The notes below the pieces were generated by a model. It ran no database searches and had not been told where the DNA came from. It was given only the letters and a program-made list of their open reading frames with translations. 64,000 nucleotides of DNA from Eucommia ulmoides (taxonomy: Eukaryota; Streptophyta; Magnoliopsida; Garryales; Eucommiaceae), in contig CM028335.1 of assembly GCA_016647705.1 (NCBI GenBank), forward strand, positions 34,362,212 through 34,426,211, in the 5' to 3' direction. Each line of letters begins with the position of its first letter. The first letter of the stretch is position 1. Positions 33,071 to 44,972 of this stretch are shown here, piece after piece. The position numbers and the translations under genes were made by a program.

Positions 33071-34190
33071 CAGGATTGTAAAGCTAAATTGATCTGTCTT
33101 ACTATTTGTCGGGGTGACAATTTTGGGAGTTTTCCAGATGGCACAACTCTCTAGTCATACAATTTTGTGAATTGTATCTAGTCAAGAGTTGGTAAGAGTG
33201 ATTAACTATAATGACAAGGCTTACCATTTGTTGAAATTAGAAGGTGAATCTCCTCATTTTGGTTTAGTCCCCTTCGCTTCATATGTTTTATCTTTGTATG
33301 ATGGCATTTTGGTGAACCATGTTCATTTTCTGCATTTTGGTCTATCAAAATTTTGTTAGAGGAAAACAAGATCCCGTCTCTATTTCTCAATCTTATCGTT
33401 TGGACGATATATACTGGCTTGTTTCTTCAGGAATTGGCAAATCTTCATCTGCTGATAGTCTTCTTCTTTTGTTAAGGATTCTTCCTGGAGGTAGTTTTTT
33501 AGGTGTGCTGCACTTGTCTCGTGGTTGAAAACCTGGCGTCCTATGGTGCACAGTATTTTTCTGGTTCTATGGCTTCTTAATGAATTTGGATCACATGATA
33601 GTATCCTTAGAGGTTATATTGTTACCGGCAGCTGTCATAGGAATTTGAGGTGTTGTGCGTGGTAGTTTTGGTGATGACATCAGATATCGTTACGTGGAAT
33701 TGAGCTATGGATAATTTATCAAGTTTGTCTTGCTTCCATCGTTCTGATCTTATGTCATTTGTCTTTTCTACTTATCGGTACTAAAATGTTAGTCATGAAA
33801 GAACATAGCATATAAACAATCAGAAGTTAGAGTTTTCTAACCAGGGTCTGCATAATCAAGTATATTATCCATTTTTAGAAGTTATCTCTTCCTTAGGAGT
33901 ACAAACTTAGACTTGGTCACTTATCGAAGGCTTCTAGATCTTTAGGAGCTTCCAACTCGTCTTCCTTTGTGTCCCAAAGTCAGCAAAATTATCAATCCAA
34001 TTCTTCAATTTAGTCATCCCAATTGTTGGTCTTTAGACAAAAATCCAAAATCCTTATATAAGCAAAGTTATGGCTGAAATTCGATGTCTCCTGTTGTTTT
34101 ATTTTTTATTGCTTGTGTTCACCATTTTTGCCCTTAGCGCCCTTTCAGGTTTTCACTAAGGCTGACTACTACATTTTTATACCTCAGCGC
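33071..34190. other. Unassigned, probably Tat 3' region
   Basis: Open frames at 33202-33390 (minus) and 33319-33528 (plus) overlap on opposite strands and show no motif. At 34128-34195 the phrase 'CTTAGCGCCCTTTCAGGTTT' occurs twice in diverged form. Nothing else supportable. Confidence 0.4.
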
Positions 34191-36996
34191 CCTCTTAGGT
34201 TTACATTGGATAGGTGGTTTTGTATCTTGCCATTGTTACGGTCCTTTGGGTAACGTTAGTGAGGGAAACCTCCTCCACTCACTTAATGAAGTAATTTATA
34301 GCCACTAGGATGAATCGGCGTCCGCTTGTTGCTATCGGTGTTATTGGAACCTATAACATTCCCCATCTTGAGAAAGGCCATAGGGCTGCTAGGCAATGCA
34401 AGTCTATTGGGGATAAACGGATATAATCACCGTGCACTTAGCATCTCTGACATCTTCTCATGAAGTTCACACAATTTCCCTCTATAGTTAACAAAAAGTG
34501 GCCAGTTCATAGGATCTTCTTGGACAACATGAATCCACTCATGTGTAGTCTGCACACTCCGCTATGAACCTCATTTACGAGTTGTATCGTTTCTCGGGCA
34601 CTGACACACCTTAAGAAACCCAAGTCCGGTGATCTCTTATATAGGATGTTGCCATTAAGGAAGAACTGGCCTGCTAGTCTTCGCAAGGTTCTTCGAGTCA
34701 GGCTATCAGCTCATTCAGGATATTCTTGACTTCTTAAGAACCTTAGGATATCTACATACCAAGGTTCTTCATCCTTTTTAGCCTCTACCTGGTTGCAATG
34801 AGCTGGTTGTGGGTGTATTCTAACGGTTATGGGAATCTCTTCGTCTTCATCATTGATCACAAATATCATGGATGCTAACGTTGTAAGGGCATCAATGAAA
34901 TCACGCTTAAGCCATGGTATGTGTTCAAACTCTATCTTTAAGAATGCTTCACAAAGGTTGAGTAGGTAATTGTTGTACCGGATCAATTTGGCATCTTTTG
35001 TCACGTATTTGTCGGTGATCTAGTTTATGATCAACTTTGAGTCCCCGTATACTATCAATTCTTTGATTTTCAAGCTCTTGGCCAACTCTAAACCCATAAT
35101 GCAAGCGTCATACTCAGTGGTGGTGTTGGTGTTGGTGAACTTTTACTTAGCAACGACTAGAAAGTGTTGACCTTGTGGAGAAATTAGGACGGAGCCAATG
35201 TTGGCCCCTTTCGAGTTGCTGGCTCCATCGAAGTATATTTTCCATAGCTGCTCATCCTTATTGCTAGTCAGTAATGCAACAGGTTCGTCTGGAAGTTCAG
35301 TCTCCATGGACCCTTCATCGGCTCTTGGGTTATCAGTAAGTTGGTCAACGATTGCTTGGATTTTGACTGTTTTCTAGGACACATATATAATGTCGAACTC
35401 AGTCAACAACATTTTCCACTTGAATATTCTTCCATTGAGAACAAGCTTTTCAAATATGTACTTGAGAGGATCTATTTTGGCTATAAAGTGAGTAGTGAAA
35501 TACAACAGATAGTGTTGTTACCTTTGAGTAGTCCAGGCTAAAACGCAATAGGTTTTCTCTAGTTCTGAGTATCTTTATTTGTGTGAGAGGAATCTTTTGC
35601 TGACATGGGAAATAGTTTGTTCCTTCTTACTTGAACTGTCATGTTGTCCCAATATTGCAACCATAGAAGTTTCGAGGATGGTAACGTATAGGAACAATGG
35701 TCTTCCTTCTTGGGGTGGTACCCGGACAAGAGGGTTCAACAAATAGGCTTTGACTTTCTCCAAGGAGTCCTGGTATTCTTTGTTCCATTTCCTATTTAAT
35801 TACTTTCTCAGTAGTTTAAAGATTAGTTCACAAGTTGCTGTCAGTTACAAAATGAAACGGGCGATGAAATTCACTCTCCTAAGGAAACCACGAATTTTCT
35901 TTTCTGTTATAGATGCAAGAATTTCAACTATGGCTTTTATCTTGATAGGATCAATTTATATCCCCCCGTCGATCGACTTTGAATCCTAGTAGCTTACCAG
36001 ATACTACTCCGAATGCACACTTAGCCAGGTTGAGTTTTAGCTGGAACTTCCAAAGGTGGTTAAACATTTTCTTCAAGTGTCCCAAATGGTCTTCGTCTTC
36101 TCTCAATTTCACTATCATGTCGTCCATGTATACCTCTATTTCTTTGTGGATCATGTCGTGGAACAAGGTTGTGATGGCTCTCTGATAAGTTACTCATGCG
36201 TTCTTAAGTCTAAATGGCATGGATCGATAACAAAATACCCTCCAAGGTATTGTGAAAGTGGTCTTGTGCTTGTCTTTATCATCGACTAAGATCTAGTTTT
36301 ACCCACAAAATTCGTCCACAAAAGATGAAATCCTTTACCTGGAAGTATTGCCTAAGATGATATAGATATTTGGCAGTAGGAAGTCATCATTCGGGCTTGC
36401 TCCATTAAGGCATCTATAGTTAACACTGACCTAGATTTTTCCATCTTTCTTGGGTACTGGCACTATTTACTCAACTATTCGCAGTAAGTACAGTATTCGA
36501 TGAGGTGATCTTTGTATTGCTTTATAATATCTTCTTTAACTTTCAGGCTGATATCGGGTCGTATCTTCTAGATCTTCTACTTGATTGGCCTGACTCCCTC
36601 CTTTATGGGAAGTTTGTGTATCATGATATTGGTTGAGAGTCCTACCATGTCATCATAAGACCGTGCAAAAACATCCTAATATTCCTTTTACAAGGATATC
36701 GGGTCTTCTCTCTCTTGGTTAGTGATCGATTTCCCAATTTTCACGTCCTTTGGATTTTTCGAATCTCATAAGTTCATTTTTTCATTCTCATCTTAACTCG
36801 AGACAGGTCATTCTTCAAATATTTCTAAGGCTCTTCGTACCTCCTCAGTGCAATCGGGAATGGGAGCATCTTCTGTTTTGATTTTCAATAACTCCCAATT
36901 GGTTTCCTTGCCTAAATTGTACTCGTTGGGGAGAGGTAGTTCATTATTAAATAGATTATATTCAAGTTTTTTTAGGCGCCTGTAAAGTAAACACAT
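34191..36996 (-). pseudogene. Tat/Ogre-like gypsy pol remnant (RT, RNase H, second RNase H, integrase)
   Basis: Read leftward from 36996 the order is: linker before RT (36996-36600); RT core with YMDDM at 36116-36130 followed by a KLNLAKCAFGV segment; RNase H (35763-35575, with GRPLFLYVTILETSMVAILG and KEQTISHVSKRF); a second, archaeal-type RNase H (about 35245-34880, ISPQGQ then MTKDAKLIRYNNYL), the mark of the Tat lineage; and an integrase zinc finger plus core (about 34650-34220, EVHSGVCRLHMSG, then GRRFILVAINYF). Stops and frame shifts break it throughout. RT and RNase H copy RNA into DNA, and integrase inserts it. The surrounding LTRs cannot be placed with certainty. Confidence 0.8.
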
Positions 36997-37640
36997 AAGT
37001 CTAATTTTAAATATGTTATTATCTGAGCATGTCTAAGATTGCAGTCTAAAAAGATAAATTCAAAAAGTTAAAAGAAGCTTAGAGATATTATAATCTCTGC
37101 TACTTGGTGGCTAGTTAGATAGGATATGTTACAGATGCTTGTTGATTACCGAGCTCCTCGTTGCACTACGATTGGACAAGCTTCCCAATTGCTGAGGGTG
37201 CTAGCTGGCTCTGCTGCTCTAACGTCATCTCCTTCCTCATTGATTATGCAAACTGACTTATATGACCATGGTACTGGAAGGTGTAACATCTCCAGTTATC
37301 TTACCATGGTAGCTGATTAAAAGTCTTGAAGTTAAAAATGTAGGTCTTATTATATAGATTTTAAACTATACCTATAACAGCTACTTTTCAAAACATAAGA
37401 TCATTTATAATAACAATCAAGAGTAAGAGTTTGGTTTGTCTTTCGTCTCTTCTTTATCCGCTTGGACTATGCTAGTGGCGAACAGAAAGTTGACTCGAAT
37501 ATGAGGTATTATCCCCAGTTCTCTATTCTTCCCAGGTCGTTTGTCGAATCCCTTATTTAGGCTTGGATTAAATCCCAGTTTGCAAGTGTCTAGCTTCTGT
37601 CTAATCCCTAACAGGGATTGCGTTCTTGCTTTACCCTTGT
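36997..37640. other. Unassigned segment upstream of the Tat pol
   Basis: Probably gag/protease side of the Tat remnant, but I could read no protease motif. The frame at 37126-37320 has no known domain. Confidence 0.35.
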
Positions 37641-37887
37641 CAATTTCTAAACAATTTTATACCAAGCAATCAATAATAAGTATAACTTCAAATTAAATAA
37701 CAAAGCTTGGATTGATCTCAACGGGAAACACCGAAAATAATAACAAAACAGAAATAGAACATAAGTTGGTCACGCCAAACCACAAGCGCTTTAGATCAAG
37801 AAATTAGAATAAATCTCTCACAAAAATCTCTGCATAAATATCACTTTTAGAATAGTTCAAACTAATAGTTCTTGATGTATTGATCAT
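37641..37887 (-). mobile_element. Outer LTR-A copy 5, left part
   Basis: From about 37680 the sequence follows the LTR-A middle (AGCTTGGATTGATCTCAACGGGAAACACCG; compare 57520). It stops at 37887, where LTR-A copy 4 is inserted, and resumes at 40299. The LTR end left of this is missing. Confidence 0.7.
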
Positions 37888-38654
37888 TGTTGGCCCAATG
37901 AGCTACCCAAGAGAAGGGGTGAATTGGGTAGATATAAAAAATCTAAACAAATTTCTTATTTTTCAACACTTATTAAATGAAATAATCAATTTATCCTAAA
38001 TCAATAATTTATCTTTATAATGCAGTAGATAAGTGTTTAAATCTAGGTGCACACCCAAACAACAAAATGTAAATGAAGTAAACAATGCAGCACACAAGGA
38101 AATATCCTATTTCACCAAGCTACTATTGGCCCTTCCAGTCCTTCAAGCCCCACGGAGATTCACACCCACTAAACCACTTGATCCTTTTACCAGATACGAA
38201 CTAAACCCTTACAACGATTCTTTTACCAAGCTCAAAATCAATCTTTATAATTATCATTTTTCCAAGTTAAGGAAGAACTTTATCTTTTTACCAAGCTAAA
38301 GATTAACCTAATTCTATTCAGGAAGAATCACCACATAATCATTTTCCCAAGTAAAGGAATAACCTTATCTTTTTACCAGGATTAAGACTAACCTAATCTT
38401 TTCACAGGCTAAGGATCAAATCTCACAAAACACTCCAAGTATCATTTTCACCGGTAAGGAACCGTTACAATTCACTCACAATTAATTCTAATCAGGAAGA
38501 ATCAAGCTTAATTCTTTTCAAGGGAAAAGAATAACCTAACCTTTTTGTACCTTAGGTAAAGATCAAACATCAATCTTCTCGGAAAAGATTGAAACCCAGC
38601 TACCCTAATTAGATATAACCCAGCTGTATCCAATCCGCACAAACTCACAAATTA

Positions 38655-38691
<37 letters not shown>

Positions 38692-40298
38692 AATTATTAA
38701 ATTTATTCCCACTCAGAGCTTCTACCATCTCAAACCAATTAAACTAAATTAATATCCCAATAATTACTAGTGATTGAAATTAAGTGAGGAATTCAATATC
38801 TGATTATAATATGTGTGGGTAGCACAAAATTAAGCACGTAATCAGATAGTCACAAATATCATTTTAAAAAGAATTTTTATACTCTTTAAAGTTCAAAAAC
38901 AATTTTACTAAGATCTTATCAACTAATCAAAGATAGTAATATGAATTCACAATAAAGAACAATAGCTTGAAAATATCTCACTAGGAAAAACATCGAAAGA
39001 ATGCAGATTGAATTGCTAAACAGCTCAAATCGGTGACGCCAAAACAATCAGCGCTTTATCTAGAGAACATCTCACACAATAATCTGAAAATTGATCTCTC
39101 AAATATATCTCAGAATAATTTTTCTTAGAAAAGCTCAGGAACTTGATAGTTCTTGATGATGTGGTGTCATGATATGTAAAAATTGCAAGTATATTTAAGC
39201 TGATTTGAAACAGGTTCTCTAACGGCTAGTTTCCTCAAGATATAACATTTAAATGCACCAATTGACCCCCTATATCATTACCATTCATTCCTGGTTTAAT
39301 TTATTCAGATATAACTTTTAAAACATTCAATTTAGTCCCTAAATTAATTTTTAATCTCAAATCGTATAGATAGGAAGTATTAAAATAACCAAATTGAGAA
39401 ACAATTTAATTTTATGAACCATATCTATAGGGATATTAAAATAAGTGTATCATATCTTCAATATTTCCAAATCCCCTAAGTATATCACTCATATATCCCA
39501 AAAATGGCTAGTTTTTTAACAGATCATCGAAATCCTCGAAACTGTAACTATACAGTCGGTTGACCAACATCTATACCATCGGTCGACCGACCTCCATACC
39601 ATCGGTCGACCTATCGATTCAAGTTACATGCCAAGCCAATTCTTAAACAACGGTCAGTTAACCGATCACCTATGGTCGATTAACCGATCGATACAGAAAG
39701 TTTCATTTCAGTCCATCAGTTGACCGATCTCCCTTGGTCGGTTGACCAATTGATTCAGACACTCATCATTTTTCCAGCCTATGCCCATCCATCGATTGAC
39801 CAATCCTCTTGTGGTCGGTTGACCGATCAATGCTGGAACACCAACTTGTCAAATTATTTCAACTCCAAACTTCGACGTGTAATCCCTTTAACCGATTTCT
39901 TTTCTCGTTTAACTCAATTGACACTTATATTCAATTTTAAACACTAATCTTGCTTAGGTCAATTTTATTTTTCAATTTCACATTGGAGCAAATAATTGAA
40001 CACTACTTAGGACCTTAATCTCATCAAATTAAACACACATAAATATAAATCATTTAATTTGTGTCGTGTGTGATCCTAATCGGGATACATTAAGAGTAAA
40101 AGAGATTTGAGTTGTTTTTACCTAATTTCTTCAAAATCTCCAATACTCTTCATCCCTTTAAAATTCGTCTCTGCATCCTTTATAATTACTTCATGATTTA
40201 ATCTTGAATGGAACTCTTAAACTAAAACACTCAACAAACACGTTAGTTCCACCAAAAACATCAACATTTAATTGTCCATAAAAACATTGGGATCAACA
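37888..40298 (-). mobile_element. LTR-A copy 4: solo LTR nested in another LTR-A
   Basis: Complete LTR of 2,411 bp, TGTTGGCCC at left and GATCAACA at right on the genomic strand, flanked by ATCAT (37883-37887) and ATTAT (40299-40303), a 5-bp duplication with one change. It includes the LTR-A middle repeats (38195-38590), an A(35) run at 38656-38690, and the palindrome array (39555-39835). No interior sequence is present, so it is a solo LTR left after recombination. Confidence 0.85.
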
Positions 40299-41393
40299 AT
40301 TATAAATTTCGTAGGTCTATATTAATAGACAAATATCAGGGCCTCCAACAGCTAGTTTCTCAAAGATATGCCTCTTAATAATACTCTTAGACCCCACATA
40401 TGATTACCTTTCAATTCAGGAATATTTCACTTAAAAATAACTTTTTATATTCTCAAATAAGCCCTTAAAACTATTCCTAATTTAAAACCATAGAGATATG
40501 AAGTATTAATCCATTTAAATTAAGAGAATCTTTAAGTGTGTGGAGCAAATCAATAGGGATGATAGAATAGGTTGTCAATATCTTAATTAAATTCAAATCG
40601 CCCAAATCCATCTCTTGGAATCATAAAAGATGGATATTGTTTTACCAAGAGACCAAATCTCTCGATTTCCCAACTCACTCAATCAGTTGACCGACCTATC
40701 CAGAACCAAACATTATTGTTGGCTTAAAGCCAATCGGTTGACCCATTTGATCAATGTGATCCATTTTTCCACCATTTCTCCTTCTGACTCAAACAGTTGA
40801 CCGACCACTTTTAAATAGTTGACTGATTGGATTAGTGTACTCACTTCCTTTACCAATTTAGCTACTGCTTCAAACGGTTGATCGACCAATTTTATTCGGT
40901 TAACTGACTAGATCAGTAGTATCTCATTTTAACTCTAAAACTCACTGTTTGATTCGGTTGACCGATTACTTTTCTCAATTGACCGAATTGACCCAAAAAA
41001 TAAACTTTTTATACTTTAAAATATGTTTTCCAGTTAGGTCAATTATCAATTTAATTTCACAAAGGCGCACATATAATATCTCATTTTAAGATCTTGAACT
41101 TATCATTTCTTATCATGACACACATATAATTAACTTATTTAAAGTTTTGTATGTGATCCTAATTCGGGTTGCATTAAGAGTATATAAGTAGAGAGTTTTC
41201 ACTCATTTTTCTTCAAGGTTTTCAAAACCCTTCATATCTTCATTTCGTCCATCTTGTAGCCTTTATGTTTTCTTTATGAGGTCTTCTTCTTAATCATATA
41301 CATAAAACTTATGAATTTGAAACACTTGATAAAATCATTAGTTCCACCAAAAATAACAATATTTAATTGTTCATCAAAACCTTGGATTCGACA
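40299..41393 (-). mobile_element. Outer LTR-A copy 5, right part
   Basis: Continues 37641-37887 and ends GGATTCGACA at 41393, matching the LTR-A start on the minus strand with one change. The palindrome array lies at 40680-40990. It resembles the 3' LTR at 5629-6240 (for example the ACATATAATTAACT region) more closely than copy 4, indicating an LTR-A subfamily. Confidence 0.8.
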
Positions 41394-43110
41394 CAAACTT
41401 TTTTGATCCATCCCAAAAGTACCAACAAATTTATTTACCTAGATTACCCTTCATTACTTACAGCATTTACAGAATTGCCATTTTCTACATTTTTTTTCAA
41501 AATCTCCTAAATGTAATTTTTTTTTCAAATCTCCTAAAAGTAATATATATATATATTAAAAATTTCACTTATTTTTCAAATTTCACTCAAATTTTATTTT
41601 TTTATAAAAATTTCAATTAATTTTGTTTTTCTTAAAAATATAAAATTTCTTGTAAAATATTATAAATACCCTTATTACATTTCACTTTTTATTTTGTAAT
41701 ACCCAAAAAAGTTTTTGTAATTCCATCAAATTTTAACTTTTAACAAAAATTTCACTGAACTTTATTTTTTATTCAAAATATATAACTTTTTAAAAATACC
41801 TTAAATACCCCTATATGCATTCCATTGAATTTTAGTTTATTTTTTTGAACATCCTATGACATTTTCAAATATAATAAAAATTAAATTTTTAATTCTATTT
41901 AAACTAAAAATCCACTAAAATACTTTCAAAATATAATTAAGCAATATCCACTAAAAATAATGTAAATAGAAATCTACTAAAAATAATCAAAGTAAAAATG
42001 AACACCAAAGTAAATAGAAATTTTAAAACTCATAGAGCCAGATGTGTTTGCTTACATGGAACTGTTCAAAACAAGAATACTAGACTTGTAGTTGAAATAT
42101 AATCGAAAAATGTATAGAAATTTACTAAAATCCAGTACAAATCCACTTAAAAAAATAGAATTAAAATCCAGTGTATGTAGAACAGGCTATGCAGATCAAG
42201 TGAATGTAGAAATCCACTGAACAGATCCATTGAACAAATCTAGTGTAAGCAAAACAAATCCATAGAAATCCATTAAACAAATCCAGTGTATGTAGAACAG
42301 AAAATCAAAAACAATTAAGAAATCCACAACCATCTTCATACACTACATATAAATGGAGATGAATTAACATCAAAAGTCAAATAGCGATTTAAGTAAATCA
42401 TCGAAATTCAAGAAATTAAGAATCTCGAACACGTTATGAAAAATAATAGAAATAAAAAAATTAGATCTAAGTAGATTTATTCAAATTTGGTCAGATCTAA
42501 GTAGGAAGACGCGGCAACGAGCAGCAAGGCATACAAGGTTGTGGTCGGTATCATGCATGGGGAAAAAGAAGGGTTGGCTTGCCACCGTGTCCACCGTAGA
42601 TCGAAAAAAGTGAATATGACCAAATCTAGGCTAAATTTGGTTAGATATAGCCTTGATTTAACTAGATCTTGGGTAGATCTGGTCTATGAAAGAGACAACA
42701 AGATGAGCAGTAAGGGCATGATGCTGAAAGTAGCTTGTGGAGACGACAACCACGAATGACGAACGACGACGATGGCAACTTGCAGCAATGATAGACAGCA
42801 GTGCAATATTGAGAGATTTGAGATAAAGCGTGAGTAGTGAGAGGTGAGAGATGAGATATTTGAGAGAGATGAGTTGTGAGAGATAAGAAGTGAAAATGAA
42901 TATTAAGGTATTTAGGGTTAGGTTTAAATGAACAAGTGGTAATTTTATCATTAAGATTTATTAGTAAGAGTATGTGCTAATTTATTTATTTTTAAATAAG
43001 AGTTATGAATGTATTTTATTTGTTTTTAAAATAGAAGTTTTGGAGCAAAAACCCTGAACTTTTTTCTTTGATTTTTCACTTGAAAAAAATACTATAAAAT
43101 CCAGGGCTAC
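41394..43110. other. AT-rich stretch without recognised gene
   Basis: 41460-41990 consists of A/T-rich phrases such as AAAATTTCACT(T/C) repeated many times. At 42110-42310 the phrases AAATCCACT(A/G)AA and AATCCAGTGTATGTAGAACAG recur. A GAGAGATGAGA-rich block lies at 42810-42895. The open frame at 42541-42759 has no known domain and opposes another frame. This could be an old decayed transposon, but I found no matching ends. Confidence 0.4.
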
Positions 43111-43118
43111 GTTCTAGG

Positions 43119-44086
43119 TAGGGGTGTGCACGGGTCGGGTGGGGGGGTTTGGACAAATCTGACACCCGACCCGCAACTGTCAGGTCTGAAATTTCCAGAT
43201 TCGCTGCCGACCAAAAAGAAGGATAATTTGACCACTTCGCATGTCGTCGAATTCAGTTGAATTTCGATCGGGTGAGGTCGAATGAAGAACATAAACAACA
43301 ACATAAACAAATAGAACAAAGAAACATATAAGGCACTCAAATGTATAATGAAACTTAGATAGATTCAATAGAAACAAAGCAAAAATTGGACTAGAACAAA
43401 ACCTAGAACATATTCAACAAAAACAAAAAGAAAATTACAACAAAACTTTGACATACATATGCTCAACCTTCAGCGCTCATTAGTCATTGTGCATATTACG
43501 CATATTTCTTCTCCAACTGTGGCACTCATTATGTATATTTCTTCACAAACTTCTTGTTCTTCAGACAGTATTAGTAGATCTAGATGAGAATTGAATATAT
43601 ATATTGTGAAAGAGAAGAAGAAGAATCGAGGAAATCCTATAATACATACTCGGAGAAGAATAATGAGTCAAGAGAGGGGGCGTGCAAATGAGCCCTAAAA
43701 ACACATCAACGAATGGAATTGAAGATTTCAACCAATTGCAATGTGAAAATGAAGGGTCGATTAATTATGAAGGCTGGAATTAATGAAGGTTTCAAGTTTC
43801 AAAAGAGACTAGGAGAGTAGGAATATGATGTGAGGCGGCGGCGAAGCTGCGATGGTGAACTTTAACCCTAAAATGAGAAAAAAACTATATATACTATTGT
43901 TATATCAGTCGAGTCAGGTGTTTATTGGGTGGGTAAAGTGCAAACCCGCTACCGATCTGCCCGACTCTCTCTTAATCGGGTTGTATCCAACTCGACCGTG
44001 AACAATACTCAAAACCTGTGTATTTCGAGTCTGGGTCAGTTGGAATAGCGGGCGGGTTGGGTTTTCAAAATTTATGCGCAACCCTA
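43119..44086. mobile_element. hAT-like non-autonomous DNA transposon
   Basis: Ends TAGGGGTGTGCACGGG and, read inverted, TAGGGTTGCGCA: imperfect inverted repeats (9 of the first 11 bases agree). Flanked by GTTCTAGG (43111-43118) and ATTCTAGG (44087-44094), an 8-bp duplication with one change. These features and the CGGGTCGGGT-type subterminal words fit non-autonomous hAT elements of plants. There is no transposase frame; the minus-strand frames at 43107-43377 and 43914-44255 read the subterminal repeats. Confidence 0.75.
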
Positions 44087-44094
44087 ATTCTAGG

Positions 44095-44957
44095 ATGTGA
44101 TCTTGTCCTAGAAAATGAAACAGGTCTTCGCAAAATAAATTTTGGAGGCCATCTTGAGAGAACCTAGAGAAATAATCATGAACATTTCTTGTGGAACTAA
44201 ATCTAGGGCTCTTTGAGATCGATTTTGAATTTGATTGATGAAGATCCATCACCAAATCACTTGGAATTGTTCGGTTTTATTTAAAGAGGTTGTCAGTTAT
44301 TTTTTACAAATTTCTTTGTCTTTTCTTTAATTGATCATGCTTGTTAATTATTATCTTATTATATGTAGTCTTGCTTAAATTTTTATCGTTTGCATGTCAT
44401 TCAATGAATTTGTGGGTTTAGGGTTTTATGGTTTAGGGGTTTTAGTGATAATATTGAGTTGTTGTCTTTTTCTTCTTCTTTTTTTCGGGTCGTTGGTGAT
44501 GTATGACTTTATTGGATTGTTGGTGGTATGAGATTAGTTTGTTTGTTTTTTTGTGGATTTTTTTTTTTTTTTTTTGAAAATGTGTTGATTTCAGGGTTTT
44601 AGCAAAGTTTGATTTTCTTTCTTTCCCTATTAAATTTGATCCTTTTATCTCTTTTTTTCTTTTGCTTTTATATATTAATTTGGTTTTTGTATCTATTTAA
44701 ATGGTTTTAATATAATTTTGCCTTGATTTTTGACTACTAAAAAATTGAGAAAATGGAAGTTTTGACAATTTTTTGGCAGGGTATACTTTTCTTTTCACTA
44801 TCCATTTTTTGCGTTAATTTTATTTGTCTCTTTTTTCTTCTATTTTTATTTTTGTATCTTTACTTCTTCTTTTTTTCTTTTTCTTTTTTTGTGTGTGGGG
44901 TAAAGAGCATCAGTTTAGATATTGGTTTTTTCAGTGAAATGGGCTAGAATGTTTAGT
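44095..44957. other. T-rich, intron- or UTR-like flank
   Basis: T-rich sequence with runs such as TTTTCTTTTTCTTTTTTTG, the style of plant introns or leaders. The frame at 44753-44947 is rich in F/L/Y because of the T runs and is not called. The LINE target duplication begins at 44958; without the LINE this stretch joins directly to 47049. Confidence 0.4.
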
Positions 44958-44972
44958 TTAGAGTGGGGTATG

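Noticed and set aside
38656..38690. A(35) run as tail of a processed pseudogene
   Set aside because: It lies within LTR-A copy 4 with LTR sequence continuing on both sides; slippage of an A-rich stretch is simpler.
42541..42951. Opposing ORFs as a small gene
   Set aside because: They overlap on both strands, lack domains, and the reverse one depends on a GAGAGATGAGA-type run.
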